Positions 55,508-63,593 of a stretch of DNA of 64,000 nucleotides are shown here, one piece after another. The stretch's first letter is position 1, and every line of letters starts with the position of its first letter. Origin of the DNA: CAZEHJ01 sp964512485 (GTDB lineage Bacteria; Bacteroidota; Rhodothermia; Rhodothermales; UBA10348); assembly GCA_964512485.1 (NCBI GenBank), contig CAZEHJ010000007.1:7134-71133 (forward strand), read 5' to 3'. The position numbers and the translations under genes were made by a program. Below the pieces are notes generated by a model. It saw only the letters and a list, made by a program, of their open reading frames with translations. It did not search any database and was not told the DNA's origin.

Positions 55508-55546
55508 TAAAAAAGGCGCGCCGCAATAAGCGGCGCGCCTTTTTTT
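55508..55546. terminator. Bidirectional intrinsic terminator
   Basis: A perfect 10-bp stem GGCGCGCCGC / GCGGCGCGCC (55515-55524 with 55530-55539), loop AATAA, has seven A before it and seven T after it. It lies between the PhnA-like gene and the end of the cluster at 55566, both on the minus strand, so on this strand it terminates the NTF2-like cluster. Confidence 0.92.
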
Positions 55547-55565
55547 GCACTTAGTAAGGTCAGCA

Positions 55566-55835
55566 TCATCCAACCCGACGGGTCCTGACGGCAGATGGGC
55601 GGGCTCGTCGATCTTCCCGACGTATACCCGGGCGCGATTCATTCATATTGGGGATAAATCGATTCATGATTCCCTCATTCTCAGCCGCTTTCGCAGCAGC
55701 AAGAGCCTCAGCCGCCATTCCCAACCATTCTCTCATCCCGCGATCACGAATCAGCTGAGCTGTTACGCTCGCTCTGTCGCTCTCGTTAAGTTCGCCGGCC
55801 ATGTATCCAGCCAGCATGTTCTCGTCAATACGCAT
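55566..55835 (-). CDS. Small anti-sigma-factor-like protein, 89 aa
   Basis: From ATG 55835 the product begins MRIDENMLAGYMAGELNESD, which resembles the N-terminal helical part of anti-sigma/zinc-finger (ZAS-like) proteins (LAGYLxGELxxxER), but the His/Cys zinc ligands are absent. A helix rich in Ala follows, and then a basic tail (RREDRRARPSAVRTRRVG). There is no membrane segment. The frame extends upstream to 56012, which would overlap the lipoprotein gene by 59 bases; I prefer the shorter form. The family call is tentative. Confidence 0.45.
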   Translation of the reverse strand: MRIDENMLAGYMAGELNESDRASVTAQLIRDRGMREWLGMAAEALAAAKAAENEGIMNRFIPNMNESRPGIRREDRRARPSAVRTRRVG

Positions 55836-55953
55836 GATCGTACCCCAAATAGGCGCGAATTTGTGTTGGTCCGTCCCGTGTAGAAGAACCTCGCCCATCC
55901 AGTATCGGCCATATTCTGAGAGACTTAAGCTCTCACGAAAACTTTTATAGATG

Positions 55954-56442
55954 CTATTCAGCATCGATTGGATAGTGGTCTGCATCCGTGTACAGGACCT
56001 TCCATTGCCCATTCCTCTTTTCCCAAACGAATGAATTCGGACCCCAGGAATGAATCAAATCTCCTGTCTTGGTGACAATCGAATCGCGAAAGTTGAAAGA
56101 GGAGATGGCGTGATCTGCCCCCAGCAGCGTGATCTGCAGCTGTGTCCAATTCGTGTGGAATACTTCCAGCGATGGCATGAATCCTCGAGCTCCCTCGACG
56201 GCATCCTCGTAGGTCATCTGGTTGCCATCGACCATCATGGTGAATTCCGGCCACAGAAGATCGATGACCCCTTCTGCGCTTCGGCTTGTGTCTGCCGAGT
56301 GAAACGCCCACACGCCTGCCTCGACCTGAGCACGGTTATCAGAGTGATCCGACTCATCGACCGAAGTACATCCAGTCATTAAGATGGTGATCAACAACAC
56401 CATGCCAGCTATTGGAGCCGGCGCGATTTTTTTCTGGTTCAT
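55954..56442 (-). CDS. NTF2-like (DUF4440/SnoaL) lipoprotein
   Basis: A 161-residue lipoprotein. Start ATG 56442 gives the signal peptide MNQKKIAPAPIAGMVLLITI with lipobox LMTGC. The mature domain is an NTF2-like fold with an N-terminal helix (EAGVWAFHSADTSRSAEGVIDL), DPxFTMMVDG-type strand and a C-terminal pair of strands SFVWEKRNGQWKVLYTDADH. The pocket of this fold binds small molecules or acts as a hydrolase/isomerase. It is the last of three related genes in a row; the frame of the preceding gene ends 28 bases upstream. Confidence 0.75.
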   Translation of the reverse strand: MNQKKIAPAPIAGMVLLITILMTGCTSVDESDHSDNRAQVEAGVWAFHSADTSRSAEGVIDLLWPEFTMMVDGNQMTYEDAVEGARGFMPSLEVFHTNWTQLQITLLGADHAISSFNFRDSIVTKTGDLIHSWGPNSFVWEKRNGQWKVLYTDADHYPIDAE

Positions 56443-56470
56443 GGTGGATCCGGGGTTGAATACCTGAACG

Positions 56471-56869
56471 CTACTGGGAAGTAACCTGCGTACCATGAGA
56501 TACGATGGCCCGCCACTCATTTCCAAAACGCTTGAAGACTGTGGTGAATCTGTATTGACCGCTGATGTCAGTGTCCTCGTAATCTCCCTGTGCGTGTGTC
56601 ACTCCCATGGCAACAGCCGTCTCGCCGAGAACACGGATGTGAATGTCGCGGGGATCAAGTGAGTAGAACTGAAGATTAGGATCGACAACGGATGCCAGTT
56701 CCTGTTCTTTCGTAATCAGAGAACCGTCGGGACTGACTGACAGATACGAATCATCCCAGATCTCATTCAGGCGAGCAATATCACGCCCCAGAATAGACTC
56801 GTGCCAGACCTTTACGAGATGCTGCAGCCTTTCCTGATCGAACGAGTGAGATGAATTAGAGTCCGGCAT
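56471..56869 (-). CDS. NTF2-like (DUF4440/SnoaL) protein, cytoplasmic
   Basis: A 132-residue single-domain protein without a signal peptide. The fold marks are an N-terminal helix pair (RLQHLVKVWHESILGRDIARL), LNEIWDDSYLSVSPDGSLITKEQEL, and the final strands QYRFTTVFKRFGNEWRAIVSHGTQV, which are typical of DUF4440. It starts 15 bases after the neighbouring gene's stop (56885), so both probably belong to one transcript. The ligand or reaction is unknown. Confidence 0.78.
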   Translation of the reverse strand: MPDSNSSHSFDQERLQHLVKVWHESILGRDIARLNEIWDDSYLSVSPDGSLITKEQELASVVDPNLQFYSLDPRDIHIRVLGETAVAMGVTHAQGDYEDTDISGQYRFTTVFKRFGNEWRAIVSHGTQVTSQ

Positions 56870-56884
56870 TTGCGTCTCCCAGTT

Positions 56885-57334
56885 TTACTGATTTGAGTTA
56901 TCCATGTCGGCCGTGATATACCATCGATTGTCGTCGAGGAGGGCAAGAGTCAGAATGTATTTCCCAAGGTCCTTGGCGGCGGGAGCGTAACTGAATCCGC
57001 CAAGGATATACCCTACCGATCCCTCGACAGAAAATTCTATTGCCCTCAGATGGAGTGGCCCTTGAGATCCGCGGTACGCTTCCTCGATATTTTCGCGCCC
57101 TCTGACTGGAGCATGCCGGGGTCGCATGATGAATCCGTCAGGAGTGAACAATGCGGCGAGCGCTTCTGAATCTCCATTTCGCCATCCCTCTTCGTAGTCC
57201 CTTAACACCCTCTCGAGATCCTCAGGAAGTTCTATAGACGAATGCTCATTCAAAGCGGCGACATCACTTTCCTGCGCAAATGTCGAAATTGAAAAACAGA
57301 AAGCCAAGATGATAAATGCTGAGCACTGCTTCAT
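56885..57334 (-). CDS. NTF2-like (DUF4440/SnoaL) exported protein
   Basis: A 149-residue protein with a cleavable signal peptide (MKQCSAFIILAFCFSISTFAQ). The domain begins LERVLRDYEEGWRNGDSEALAALFTPDGFIMRPRHAPVRGRENI, which is the classic SnoaL/DUF4440 opening, and ends WYITADMDNSNQ. It is the first of three tandem NTF2-like genes, each with a different predicted location (exported, cytoplasmic, lipoprotein). It follows the cupin gene by 46 bases. Confidence 0.8.
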   Translation of the reverse strand: MKQCSAFIILAFCFSISTFAQESDVAALNEHSSIELPEDLERVLRDYEEGWRNGDSEALAALFTPDGFIMRPRHAPVRGRENIEEAYRGSQGPLHLRAIEFSVEGSVGYILGGFSYAPAAKDLGKYILTLALLDDNRWYITADMDNSNQ

Positions 57335-57380
57335 TGGGTTACCTCACACTGGTAATTTGATTCTGCGTCCTTCCGGGTGT

Positions 57381-57746
57381 TCATATCCAAACGTCATTCG
57401 GCGCGGATTTAGTACCTCCTGCATTACCCGTATTGACCACACCACGAGGTTCAATCACCATGACCAGGCACTCAGATTTCGCCACCGGTCGGTGTTCGAC
57501 GCCGCGTGGAACGACGTACAATTCCCCTCGTGCGAGTCGCACAAATCCGTCCCGGAATTCGATGTTCAACTCTCCGTCAATGACCAAAAACGCCTCGTCA
57601 GTTTCGGTATGTGAGTGCCAGACAAACTCCCCTTCCACGCGAGCCAACTTGAACTGGTAATCGTTCAGTTCGGCAATGACACGCGGAGACCATTGTTCGG
57701 AAAACAAGCTGAATTTGTCTTCGATATTGATGGGCGCAGGGTTCAT
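57381..57746 (-). CDS. Cupin-domain protein
   Basis: A 121-residue single-domain cupin. Motif 1 reads [20 protein letters not shown] (metal ligands His, His, Glu) and motif 2 reads [14 protein letters not shown] (His). The N-terminus [19 protein letters not shown] followed by [19 protein letters not shown] is common in a family of small stand-alone cupins. The metal and substrate are unknown. It lies just before the NTF2-like genes and downstream of a gap. Confidence 0.85.
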   Translation of the reverse strand: MNPAPINIEDKFSLFSEQWSPRVIAELNDYQFKLARVEGEFVWHSHTETDEAFLVIDGELNIEFRDGFVRLARGELYVVPRGVEHRPVAKSECLVMVIEPRGVVNTGNAGGTKSAPNDVWI

Positions 57747-57971
57747 GTCCGAAAGTGGTTTAGGGTGAGATGTTCAGAACAGGCGTTCCTCTCGGAGACA
57801 GCCAGTAGCCGACAGACAGATCTCCGACAACGTCCATCTTCGGAAAGCTTGAGAAATGGTGCCTTCCTGGATTCCTTTTAGTGTGACTTGCCGAAGCAGC
57901 ATTCGGGGTGAAGGTCAGCTGGTCGATTCAGGGTTCGACAAGATGTGCACAGCGAATGATCCTCGCAACCC
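57747..57971. other. Short non-coding stretch ending at gap 4
   Basis: No convincing gene is present. The sequence does not continue the methyltransferase on the far side of the gap, so the gap must hide at least that gene's C-terminal end. Confidence 0.5.
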
Positions 57972-58071
57972 NNNNNNNNNNNNNNNNNNNNNNNNNNNNN
58001 NNNNNNNNNNNNNNNNNNNNNNNNNNNNNNNNNNNNNNNNNNNNNNNNNNNNNNNNNNNNNNNNNNNNNNN
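57972..58071. other. Scaffold gap 4 (100 N), no flanking duplicate
   Basis: Unlike gaps 1-3 there is no 55-base overlap. The methyltransferase entering it from the right lacks about 50 residues, so more than 100 bases are probably missing. Confidence 0.8.
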
Positions 58072-58515
58072 GGCAAACGTCGCGATCAAAACGTATCCAC
58101 CCGACTTCAACGACTTTGCCATGCTCGCCAGATACCTGGCTCTTCGAATCGGATCAACCAGAAAATGAAATACCGCCCGGTCATGCCAGAGTATAAATCG
58201 ATTGTTCGGAAGTGTCAGCTCGGCAATGTCACCCTGTATCCAACCGATCTCGTCTGCTTTGTGCCCGAGTCGGCTTCGAACTTTTTCCAGGGCGGTTCGC
58301 GAGATGTCAAGAAGAGTAAGATCCTGATAATCTTCGCCCATGAGGTCGTCAACGAGCGTGGACACTCCGCCTCCGATATCGATTATCGCAGAGTTCTTTG
58401 GAAGCTGAAGCTTTGCGATCCACTCGGCGGAAGTCTCCAATCTGGAACGGTGCCATCCCAGTTGAGATGGTAGTTTTTCCGCGTACGCTCTTTCCCAGTG
58501 TGCCTTTCGATCCAT
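58072..58515 (-). CDS. Class I SAM-dependent methyltransferase (3' truncated by gap 4)
   Basis: The first 148 residues are present. They begin MDRKAHWERAYAEKLPSQLGWH, a pattern common in small TehB/UbiE-like methyltransferases (W-E-RY...SWYQ). Motif I reads AIIDIGGGVSTLVDDLM, motif II DLTLLDISRTALEKVRSRL, motif III WIQGDIAELTLP, and the post-motif HDRAVFHFLVDPIRRARYL. The C-terminal part that usually closes the sheet is lost in the gap. The substrate is unknown. It starts 28 bases after the D-aminoacylase gene's stop on the same strand. Confidence 0.82.
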
Positions 58516-58543
58516 TCACTCTTGTTCGGGTCTTGTTCGAACA

Positions 58544-59893
58544 TTAGTCATTCGATCGCAATACCCGTCCTGGTCGGTTTCCTGTCATTTCGCGATCCAG
58601 TAATACGAAAACGCCATTCACTGTGACGTGGTGTATTCCCTCAGCATATTGGTGGGGATCTTTGAATGTAGCGGTGTCGATAACCGTGGCCGGATCAAGA
58701 ACAGCTATGTCGGCGAACGCCCCAACCTGGATTCTGCCCCGATCACCCAAACCGATCCTGTCTGCCGGCATTCGGGTCATCTTGTGAACGGCCTCGGCGA
58801 ACTCAAGAACCCCCTGGTCCCTCGAGTAGTGCCCCAAGACGCGGGCAAACGATCCATAATTGCGGGGATGTGGTACACTTTCATTGGGCTCGAAGATGCC
58901 ACCGTCCGAGGCAATCATGGTTTGCGGATGCTGCATGATGCGGACGACGTCTTCCTCGTTCATCGCGTGAAAGATGCCACTGAATCCTCCTTTTTCCTGT
59001 AATTCAAGTGCCAGATCGGCGGCCTCTTCGACCGTCAGCGGCAGCCCGCGGTCCGTGAGGATGTTCGCCAGTGTTTTCCCATTCAGACTCGGATCCCATT
59101 CACAGTTGGCAATCTGTACGTTGGCTGGATTGTTACCGCCCCGATCGTGGATCAAATTGTACAAAACCGCCTCTCGAATCCGCTCCCGCGTGGAAGGGTC
59201 ATTCAGTTTCTCGACCAGGTCTTCCTGGTCTCCTTCGAGGCTCCAGATCGGAAACAGAACGCTTAATCCGGTACTGGAAGCGGTATATGGATACTGGTCG
59301 ACCGATACATCTACACCTCGCTCAATTGCCGCGTCCACCAGCGCAAGCGAGGCTCTGCTCTGCCCCCACATATCCGCTCCCATGGCTTTGTGGTGCGTCA
59401 GTTGCGTAGGCAAACCACCTTCCTCTCCAATGCGAATCGTTTCTTCGACGCTTTTAAGAAGATCGAGGCCTTCTTCTCGCATATGACTGATATAGATCCC
59501 GCCGAACTCACCTGCTACCCGCGCCAACTCAATCACCTCCTCTGTTTGGGCGAAAGCCCCTGGCGCATATTTGAGTCCCGAAGAGAGGCCGAAGGCTCCT
59601 TCCTGCATTGAAGCCGATACCAGCTCCTTCATTGACTCCATCTCGTCATCGCTTGGGGGCCGATTCACATTGCCCATGACCTGACCCCTGATCGTACCGT
59701 GCCCCACAAACGTTCCGAAGTTGACGGATGCAGGCGTAGCCTCAAGGCGTCCCAGAAACTCGGCTATCGGATACGGTGAACTCCCGTCTGGCCCCTCAAT
59801 GACCGTTGTCACACCTTGCCGGATGTAATTTTCAGCATCGGGCCATCTGAAAATGCCGCGTCTAGCGTGGCTGTGAATATCAATCAGTCCCGG
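58544..59893 (-). CDS. N-acyl-D-amino-acid deacylase / D-aminoacylase (5' truncated by gap 5)
   Basis: An amidohydrolase-superfamily enzyme that removes acyl groups from D-amino acids. The visible 450 residues begin at the metal-binding PGLIDIHSHARRG and include QGVTTVIEGPDGSS, FGLSSGLKYAPGAFA, YISHMREEG (metal His), LTHHKAMG, VDQYPYTAS, MIASDGG (catalytic Asp) and the C-terminal amidohydrolase strand (GRIQVGAFADIAVLDP). About 60-80 N-terminal residues, including the initial beta-sandwich, are missing. Across the gap the frame happens to continue into a membrane protein, but this is coincidence, not a fusion. Confidence 0.88.
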   Translation of the reverse strand, partial: PGLIDIHSHARRGIFRWPDAENYIRQGVTTVIEGPDGSSPYPIAEFLGRLEATPASVNFGTFVGHGTIRGQVMGNVNRPPSDDEMESMKELVSASMQEGAFGLSSGLKYAPGAFAQTEEVIELARVAGEFGGIYISHMREEGLDLLKSVEETIRIGEEGGLPTQLTHHKAMGADMWGQSRASLALVDAAIERGVDVSVDQYPYTASSTGLSVLFPIWSLEGDQEDLVEKLNDPSTRERIREAVLYNLIHDRGGNNPANVQIANCEWDPSLNGKTLANILTDRGLPLTVEEAADLALELQEKGGFSGIFHAMNEEDVVRIMQHPQTMIASDGGIFEPNESVPHPRNYGSFARVLGHYSRDQGVLEFAEAVHKMTRMPADRIGLGDRGRIQVGAFADIAVLDPATVIDTATFKDPHQYAEGIHHVTVNGVFVLLDREMTGNRPGRVLRSND

Positions 59894-59993
59894 NNNNNNN
59901 NNNNNNNNNNNNNNNNNNNNNNNNNNNNNNNNNNNNNNNNNNNNNNNNNNNNNNNNNNNNNNNNNNNNNNNNNNNNNNNNNNNNNNNNNNNNN
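59894..59993. other. Scaffold gap 5 (100 N), no flanking duplicate
   Basis: There is no shared sequence at the edges. It must contain the missing D-aminoacylase N-terminus (about 200 bases or more) and the end of the membrane protein, so the real gap is longer than 100. Confidence 0.85.
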
Positions 59994-60370
59994 ACCAGAC
60001 GATCCAGAGCAACTGCCATCGATACGCCTACTCCGAACATCACGATGTCGAGCGTATCGTATGTGGTGCCGAGAGCGTAATACCCGAAGGCCTGGGCCAC
60101 CTCTGTCGCCGTAGATGCTCCGAAGACCAGCAGCGCTTTCAGCTTCCAGCTGCGCAAAAACGGAATAGATGAGTCGGTTATGCACAGGGCGAAATAGAAT
60201 CCGAACGGAGCGACGATGTCGGAAAAGTAGCTGTAGTAGAGCAGATACCATTCTCCATTAAGAAGCGCCCCCAGTCGGAAAGCATGGATGGCAGCGACAA
60301 TCAATATGATAGCAATCGCTACGATTTTCCGGCCCGGAATCTTGATTGATTGAACGCTCTCGTCATCCAT
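59994..60370 (-). CDS. Small integral membrane protein (3' truncated by gap 5)
   Basis: 125 residues with four predicted helices (about 15-35 VAIAIILIVAAIHAFRLGALL; 45-65 YYSYFSDIVAPFGFYFALC; 75-98; 105-122 LDIVMFGVGVSMAVALDRL). The arrangement is reminiscent of VanZ/DUF2809-like proteins but is not diagnostic. It is 20 bases downstream of the methyltransferase stop, so probably in the same operon. Confidence 0.6.
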
Positions 60371-60390
60371 TCAGAACCCCCGTTAGGCTG

Positions 60391-61215
60391 TCAACCAGGC
60401 TTTCTCGCCGTCAGAATATCTGAAGCCATCACGCCGACCGCGTCTCCTCCTCGTCTGAGAATATCGGTTCTGGAAAGCAACTCTGCTTTGAACAGACCCC
60501 GCTTTTCTTCGCTCATTTCCTTCAGCCTGGGAGCTATCGGGGTCGAGTATGCAATATCCATAATATGACTGTCGCCTCCACTCAGGACAAAATCCATCGA
60601 AGGTCTCGTCAATTGAACGTCTTCGAATCCGGCTGAATTGAAATGACTTTCAAGAGCGTCCGATGGTAGGTGATCGAACGGTACGCGCATGATCGCGGAG
60701 GTCTCCTCTTCTCCAATCGCTTCGAGAGCCTCACAAACTGCACCGAACATCTGACATTCATCCACAGGACGCCAGGTACTCACCACCGCTTTGCCACCGC
60801 TTTTCAAGACCCTGAAGATCTCTCCGGCTGCCCTGGCTTTGTCGGGGAAGAACTGGAATCCTTGCTGGCACACCACTCGGTCCACTGAATCGTCCAGGCA
60901 GTCAAGCGAATCAGCCGGGCAGACGACGAAGTCCCGCACGACGTCCAGGTCTGCGCATCGCTGGCGAGCAAGGTTGAGCATTTCCGCGTTGATATCTGCA
61001 GCGATGAGCTTCCCCGAAGCTCCGAGCTTTTGGCCGATCTGATAGGCCACGATGCCTGTTCCACTTGCCAGATCCACAACTGATCTTCCCTCCCAGGGGC
61101 CGTGATCTTCAACCAGACGCGCTGCCCAGGGGTCAAAAAGGACCGGCACAAGGCCGTTGTCATATGCTTTGGCGACTGAATCGTCGCCGAATTCCAGGGT
61201 TGGTTTTTCGCTCAT
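60391..61215 (-). CDS. Class I SAM-dependent methyltransferase (UbiE/UbiG-like)
   Basis: A 274-residue methyltransferase. It has the N-terminal VAKAYDNGLVPVLFDPWA, motif I SVVDLASGTGIVAYQIG, motif II GKLIAADINAEML, motif III FVVCPADSLDCLDDSVDRVVCQQGFQFF and a post-motif RVLKSGGKAVVSTWRP. The C-terminal half is longer than in the small branch and ends ASDILTARKPG. The substrate is unknown; the architecture is that of many quinone, sterol or natural-product methyltransferases. It precedes the membrane-protein gene. Confidence 0.85.
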   Translation of the reverse strand: MSEKPTLEFGDDSVAKAYDNGLVPVLFDPWAARLVEDHGPWEGRSVVDLASGTGIVAYQIGQKLGASGKLIAADINAEMLNLARQRCADLDVVRDFVVCPADSLDCLDDSVDRVVCQQGFQFFPDKARAAGEIFRVLKSGGKAVVSTWRPVDECQMFGAVCEALEAIGEEETSAIMRVPFDHLPSDALESHFNSAGFEDVQLTRPSMDFVLSGGDSHIMDIAYSTPIAPRLKEMSEEKRGLFKAELLSRTDILRRGGDAVGVMASDILTARKPG

Positions 61216-61323
61216 GATCTCGATAGTGTCTGATAGTTCACTCTACGAAACATAGAGGCTCTACTTTTCCCCAAGTCTTGGGGTCAACAGACCATTCAGA
61301 TCCCCAACCGGGTGCCGGGGGAG

Positions 61324-61866
61324 TTAATTGTCTGGTGTCAGCGTTGTACCAGGCGCTGCCCACGTGACAGCATCTCCGATAAGGCCGTGAGGATAGCTTA
61401 CAACCTCAAGTCTGTCCGGCACAAATTTGATCAGCAGATACATGTCTTCCCGATCCGGATAGAACGAGGTCCAATGTGGCATCCAACGCTTCTCTTTTTC
61501 CTCGGAATTGTCTTCCAAATACGCATGCCCGGTCATGGTAACATATCCCGCCCCATCCGGCATTTCGTAATGCAAAGAGGCTCGTGAATCAGCCTCAATT
61601 TCTGCTACCTTGGCGCTGTGCCGATTCGTGCCAAACCACACGACCATGTTTTTCTCAGGCTGAAACGGCTCCATGGTCCGCGCCTGTGGATGACCTGTTT
61701 TATCGAGCGTGATCAACGTCCCATACTGCAGACTCGAAATCATCTCCCGGGCAGTTGAGACGATGAGATCACGAGATGGTGAACTCTCGTCCTGGGCCAC
61801 AACGAAGACTGGAATCGAAAACGACACCAGCATCAATGCCAGAACACATTGTTTACGAACGCTCAC
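61324..61866 (-). CDS. Exported pyridoxamine-phosphate-oxidase-like (FMN-binding split-barrel) protein
   Basis: A protein of about 180 residues with a signal peptide from GTG 61866 (VRKQCVLALMLVSFSIPVFVVAQ) and a split-barrel domain: ISSLQYGTLITLDKTGHPQART, VWFGTNRHSAKVAEIEADSRASLHY, VTMTGHAYLEDNSEEK and LLIKFVPDRLEVVSYP. This matches the general-stress/PNPOx family that binds FMN, F420 or haem. No ATG is available near the signal peptide, so GTG is chosen; it is four bases after the peptidase stop. An exported member is unusual. Confidence 0.75.
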   Translation of the reverse strand: MSVRKQCVLALMLVSFSIPVFVVAQDESSPSRDLIVSTAREMISSLQYGTLITLDKTGHPQARTMEPFQPEKNMVVWFGTNRHSAKVAEIEADSRASLHYEMPDGAGYVTMTGHAYLEDNSEEKEKRWMPHWTSFYPDREDMYLLIKFVPDRLEVVSYPHGLIGDAVTWAAPGTTLTPDN

Positions 61867-61870
61867 CGGA

Positions 61871-63577
61871 TCAGCGTCCCAGAACCGCGAGACCCTGTTC
61901 AAATACAATGTCGACCGGAATGCCTTCGTCGGCAAGACGATCAAGATCCGCCTGAAGCTGGCTCGGAATCCTGGCATATTCGTCCACAAAAGCTGCAACG
62001 CCATCGTAGTCGCCATCGCCCTGGAAACGGAGGATTTTTTCGGTAAGCGCATTCATGGCTTCGATCATCTTGTCGTAATCGGCACTGTACGCGCCGGTTG
62101 CGTCATCGCGTGTGAATGCCCCCATTTCACTGAAGAAGTTGAAGCGGATCATGTTTGCACGACCATGAGCGCTCGAAGCACCGAAACGTACAGAGCGGAA
62201 TATGCCTGCAAGGAACGTGACCATGTTCTCGCGGATGTCCGCGTCCTCTTCACCAGCTTCGATCAGCTTGGAAACCATGTACAGCCCAAGGATGTCGGCT
62301 TTCCCTTCCTCAAGGGCCGAAGCATGTTCTTTCAGAGCGCCACGCACAGTGGAAGAGCCGTCCAGCGTATTTTTGATGCCCAGTCCGTGAGCAACTTCGT
62401 GGAACATGGTGTTGCCGAAGAATGCATCAAACGAGATGAACTCACGCTGGTCCTCGGCAATAAGAACCTCAGAAATCGGCACCAGAATCTTGTCGAATTT
62501 GGCCTGCATCGAGTTTTTCAGCTGCAACCGGCGCGTGCCTTTCGCAAGCTGAACCTCTTCATCGTTCGGCAGGTTGATCGCAATCGTTTTCGATCCGGCA
62601 TTTGTGTCGCCCGCATAATAGATGACATCGTACGCATTGAGATCCGAGTCAGTGCCGGGTGTTTCCTGCTTGTACTCAGGTGGGACCGGAAGACCTTCCT
62701 GAAGCATGGGAAGCATGGCAGCATATTTGGACAAGCGCTCGCTCCAACTCATGTCCTTGATAAGCACGAAAGCTTCGGCAGCAGCTTTATAGCCATAAAG
62801 ACCGTCTTCGTACGTCTCGATGGGGCCCACGACAAAGTCGATGCGATTGTCCTTCATATCCATCCAGGCGAAATCGCTTTCCTGGTAGTCTGAGCTGGTC
62901 AACGCTTCCGCACGAAGCTCCAGATACTTTTTCAGGCCAGGTTCATCGGCAAACGTTGCGGCGGCTCTGATCTCATGAGCAGCTCGTTCCATGTGCTCTT
63001 CGAAGGCATCGTGGTAAGAGATCGCCTCCAAGTTCTCACTGGCATCGCGAACCACCATCGTATAGAGATCGGCAAGAGATGGATTCATCGCCACAGCGGC
63101 TTCGAATTCTTCTTTTGACATATCTGCAGGATACAGATTGGATCCTGAAGGCTTGTCACCAACGCCGTCAATGAAGGGTGCATTCCCGTCAATACGATCC
63201 CATGGACCGTAGTTGATGCGTGCGAACTCTCGAAGTGCGGGATCTTCGATGGACTCGAGAAGCTCCTCCCGATCTCCATATGCCTGCATCCAGAAAATGG
63301 CTTCCATTTCATCTGCTGCAGCGAACAGGTGAGGAAGCATCCTGCATTCGTTTTCGCTGAGGACGCTCAGATCCGTGGTCAACGCAAAAGACGTGTACTT
63401 GGACAGCAGTTCGCGACCAAACTCTGATCCATCGGTCATGTCAACATCGATACTGTTCATGGTGCCTTCTGCAGAAAGGGTTGCCGCACAATCGAAATCA
63501 GCCGAATAGTCTGAACCTGACTGACATCCTAGAATGAGGACCGCTGCGGCGCTCAGTATTAAAAGGGATCGTTTCAT
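61871..63577 (-). CDS. M49-like zinc peptidase lipoprotein (dipeptidyl-peptidase III family relative)
   Basis: A 568-residue lipoprotein with signal MKRSLLILSAAAVLILGC (lipidated Cys 18). The central zinc site reads MFHEVAHGLG, an HExxH (canonical DPP III has HExxxH), and downstream ALEEGKADILG gives the EExKAD glutamate typical of this branch. The overall layout (long helical N-terminal half, GNTMFHEVAHG, then the C-terminal helical half) fits the Zn-dependent hydrolases related to DPP III that are frequent in Bacteroidota. It should act on peptides in the periplasm or at the outer membrane. The next gene follows after four bases. Confidence 0.85.
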   Translation of the reverse strand: MKRSLLILSAAAVLILGCQSGSDYSADFDCAATLSAEGTMNSIDVDMTDGSEFGRELLSKYTSFALTTDLSVLSENECRMLPHLFAAADEMEAIFWMQAYGDREELLESIEDPALREFARINYGPWDRIDGNAPFIDGVGDKPSGSNLYPADMSKEEFEAAVAMNPSLADLYTMVVRDASENLEAISYHDAFEEHMERAAHEIRAAATFADEPGLKKYLELRAEALTSSDYQESDFAWMDMKDNRIDFVVGPIETYEDGLYGYKAAAEAFVLIKDMSWSERLSKYAAMLPMLQEGLPVPPEYKQETPGTDSDLNAYDVIYYAGDTNAGSKTIAINLPNDEEVQLAKGTRRLQLKNSMQAKFDKILVPISEVLIAEDQREFISFDAFFGNTMFHEVAHGLGIKNTLDGSSTVRGALKEHASALEEGKADILGLYMVSKLIEAGEEDADIRENMVTFLAGIFRSVRFGASSAHGRANMIRFNFFSEMGAFTRDDATGAYSADYDKMIEAMNALTEKILRFQGDGDYDGVAAFVDEYARIPSQLQADLDRLADEGIPVDIVFEQGLAVLGR

Positions 63578-63593
63578 TTTCGTGCCTCAGTTG

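Noticed and set aside
55566..58515. Integron cassette array (small unrelated genes in one orientation)
   Set aside because: Spacers between the genes are mostly 15-50 bases and I found no attC-like inverted sites or an integrase; an ordinary operon explains the layout.
61269..61283. CCCCAAG / CTTGGGG palindrome as a terminator
   Set aside because: The loop would be a single base and no T-run follows on either strand; it is at most a protein-binding site.
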